Part shown: positions 5,702-5,778 of the stretch, in pieces
Position numbering within the stretch: the first letter of the stretch is position 1
Layout of the letters: the number at the start of each line of letters is the position of its first letter
Source of the DNA: Alphaproteobacteria bacterium
GTDB taxonomy: Bacteria; Pseudomonadota; Alphaproteobacteria; Rhodobacterales; Rhodobacteraceae
Length of the DNA stretch: 5,778 bases
NCBI GenBank assembly: GCA_024279075.1
Contig: JAJRRX010000110.1
Location: 1 to 5,778, forward strand
Direction of reading: 5' to 3'
Position numbers and translations under genes: made by a program
Notes under the pieces: model-generated
Seen by the model: the letters and a program-made list of their open reading frames with translations, nothing else
Database searches by the model: none
What the model was told of the DNA's origin: nothing

Positions 5702-5778
5702 ATGGGCCATATGCGAAAGAGCCGACTCAGCCACTATAAGCAGAACCGTTTGACCGAGCATTTTGTTTCGGGTTCGAC
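5702..5778 (+). CDS. IS1595-family transposase, N-terminal fragment (cut by window edge)
   Basis: There are 25 complete codons before the window ends: MGHMRKSRLSHYKQNRLTEH and then FVSGS. The pattern 'MRKSRLS..KQ.RL.EHFV.G.TAR' is the typical opening of IS1595-family transposases (DDE type, with an N-terminal zinc-ribbon region that would follow). Two in-frame starts exist. ATG 5702 is five bases after AAGGGG and is favoured by spacing; ATG 5711 gives MRKSRLS, the N-terminus I recall for relatives, but lies 14 bases from the ribosome-binding site. Whether the full gene is intact cannot be seen. Confidence 0.75.
   Translation, partial: MGHMRKSRLSHYKQNRLTEHFVSGS

Larger units (their letters stand above)
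5667..5778 (+). mobile_element. Left end of an IS1595-family insertion sequence (cut by window edge)
   Basis: The stretch GGGGCTGACCCAGATAACCC (5667-5686) fits the style of terminal repeats at the ends of IS1595-family elements and lies immediately before a transposase start. I place the boundary at about 5667. IS1595 elements usually make an 8-bp target duplication, which here would be the bases just left of 5667, but the other end lies outside the window and this cannot be checked. The element is oriented with its transposase pointing away from the window's genes. Confidence 0.65.

Noticed and set aside
5419..5703. Leftward frame of 94 codons spanning the IS boundary and the peptidase start
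   Set aside because: It begins inside the IS1595 hairpin, crosses the gene-end motif and promoter region, and overlaps the M23 start; no motif or ribosome-binding site supports it.
1..5778. Composite transposon
   Set aside because: The two edge elements belong to different families and would not share a transposase, so they cannot act as paired ends.

Overview
The window looks like a chromosomal segment from an alphaproteobacterium, most likely Rhodobacterales (Roseobacter/Rhodobacter relatives). The grounds are the moderately GC-rich coding sequence, a bactofilin with an MFSK N-terminus, an 'RxRP'-rich proline protein of a kind I associate with that order, and two copies of a gene-end motif (GGGGATATTT, four variable bases, GAACAAAGAAGA) that I recall from Rhodobacteraceae intergenic regions. 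The taxon is inferred from content, not from any search.

Layout, left to right. Positions 1 to about 126 are the 5' end of an IS5-family insertion sequence whose transposase runs leftward out of the window. A short spacer holds one copy of the gene-end motif (175-213). A 787-residue leftward gene (225-2588) encodes a single-pass inner-membrane protein. It has a PilM/GspL-like cytoplasmic N-terminus, a very long Pro/Ala-rich periplasmic stretch with tandem 'ADPALAG..RxRP' repeats, and a PilP/GspC-like C-terminal domain. A 198-bp divergent promoter region (2589-2786) with two inverted repeats separates it from a rightward SIMPL-domain (DUF541) periplasmic protein (2787-3482). A strong hairpin flanked by A and T tracts (3512-3539) can end both this gene and the convergent operon. 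That operon runs leftward: a membrane-anchored M23 (LytM) peptidoglycan endopeptidase (4101-5438) overlaps a bactofilin (3617-4111) by 11 bp. The M23 leader (5439-5666) holds a second, inward-facing gene-end motif. From about 5667 to the right edge lies the left end of an IS1595-family element with the first 25 codons of its transposase.

The clearest functional unit is the M23-bactofilin pair, a module known for local cell-wall remodelling and cell-shape control. The bactofilin polymer is thought to position the membrane-anchored peptidase. The other two complete genes are envelope proteins of unknown role, so the intact core is a cell-envelope block. Both of its flanks carry IS ends close to terminator-like motifs that point inward, so the original neighbouring genes have probably been displaced or interrupted. 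I see no rRNA, tRNA, CRISPR array, defence system or phage gene. The most unusual object is the large hybrid pilus/secretion-like protein with internal repeats.
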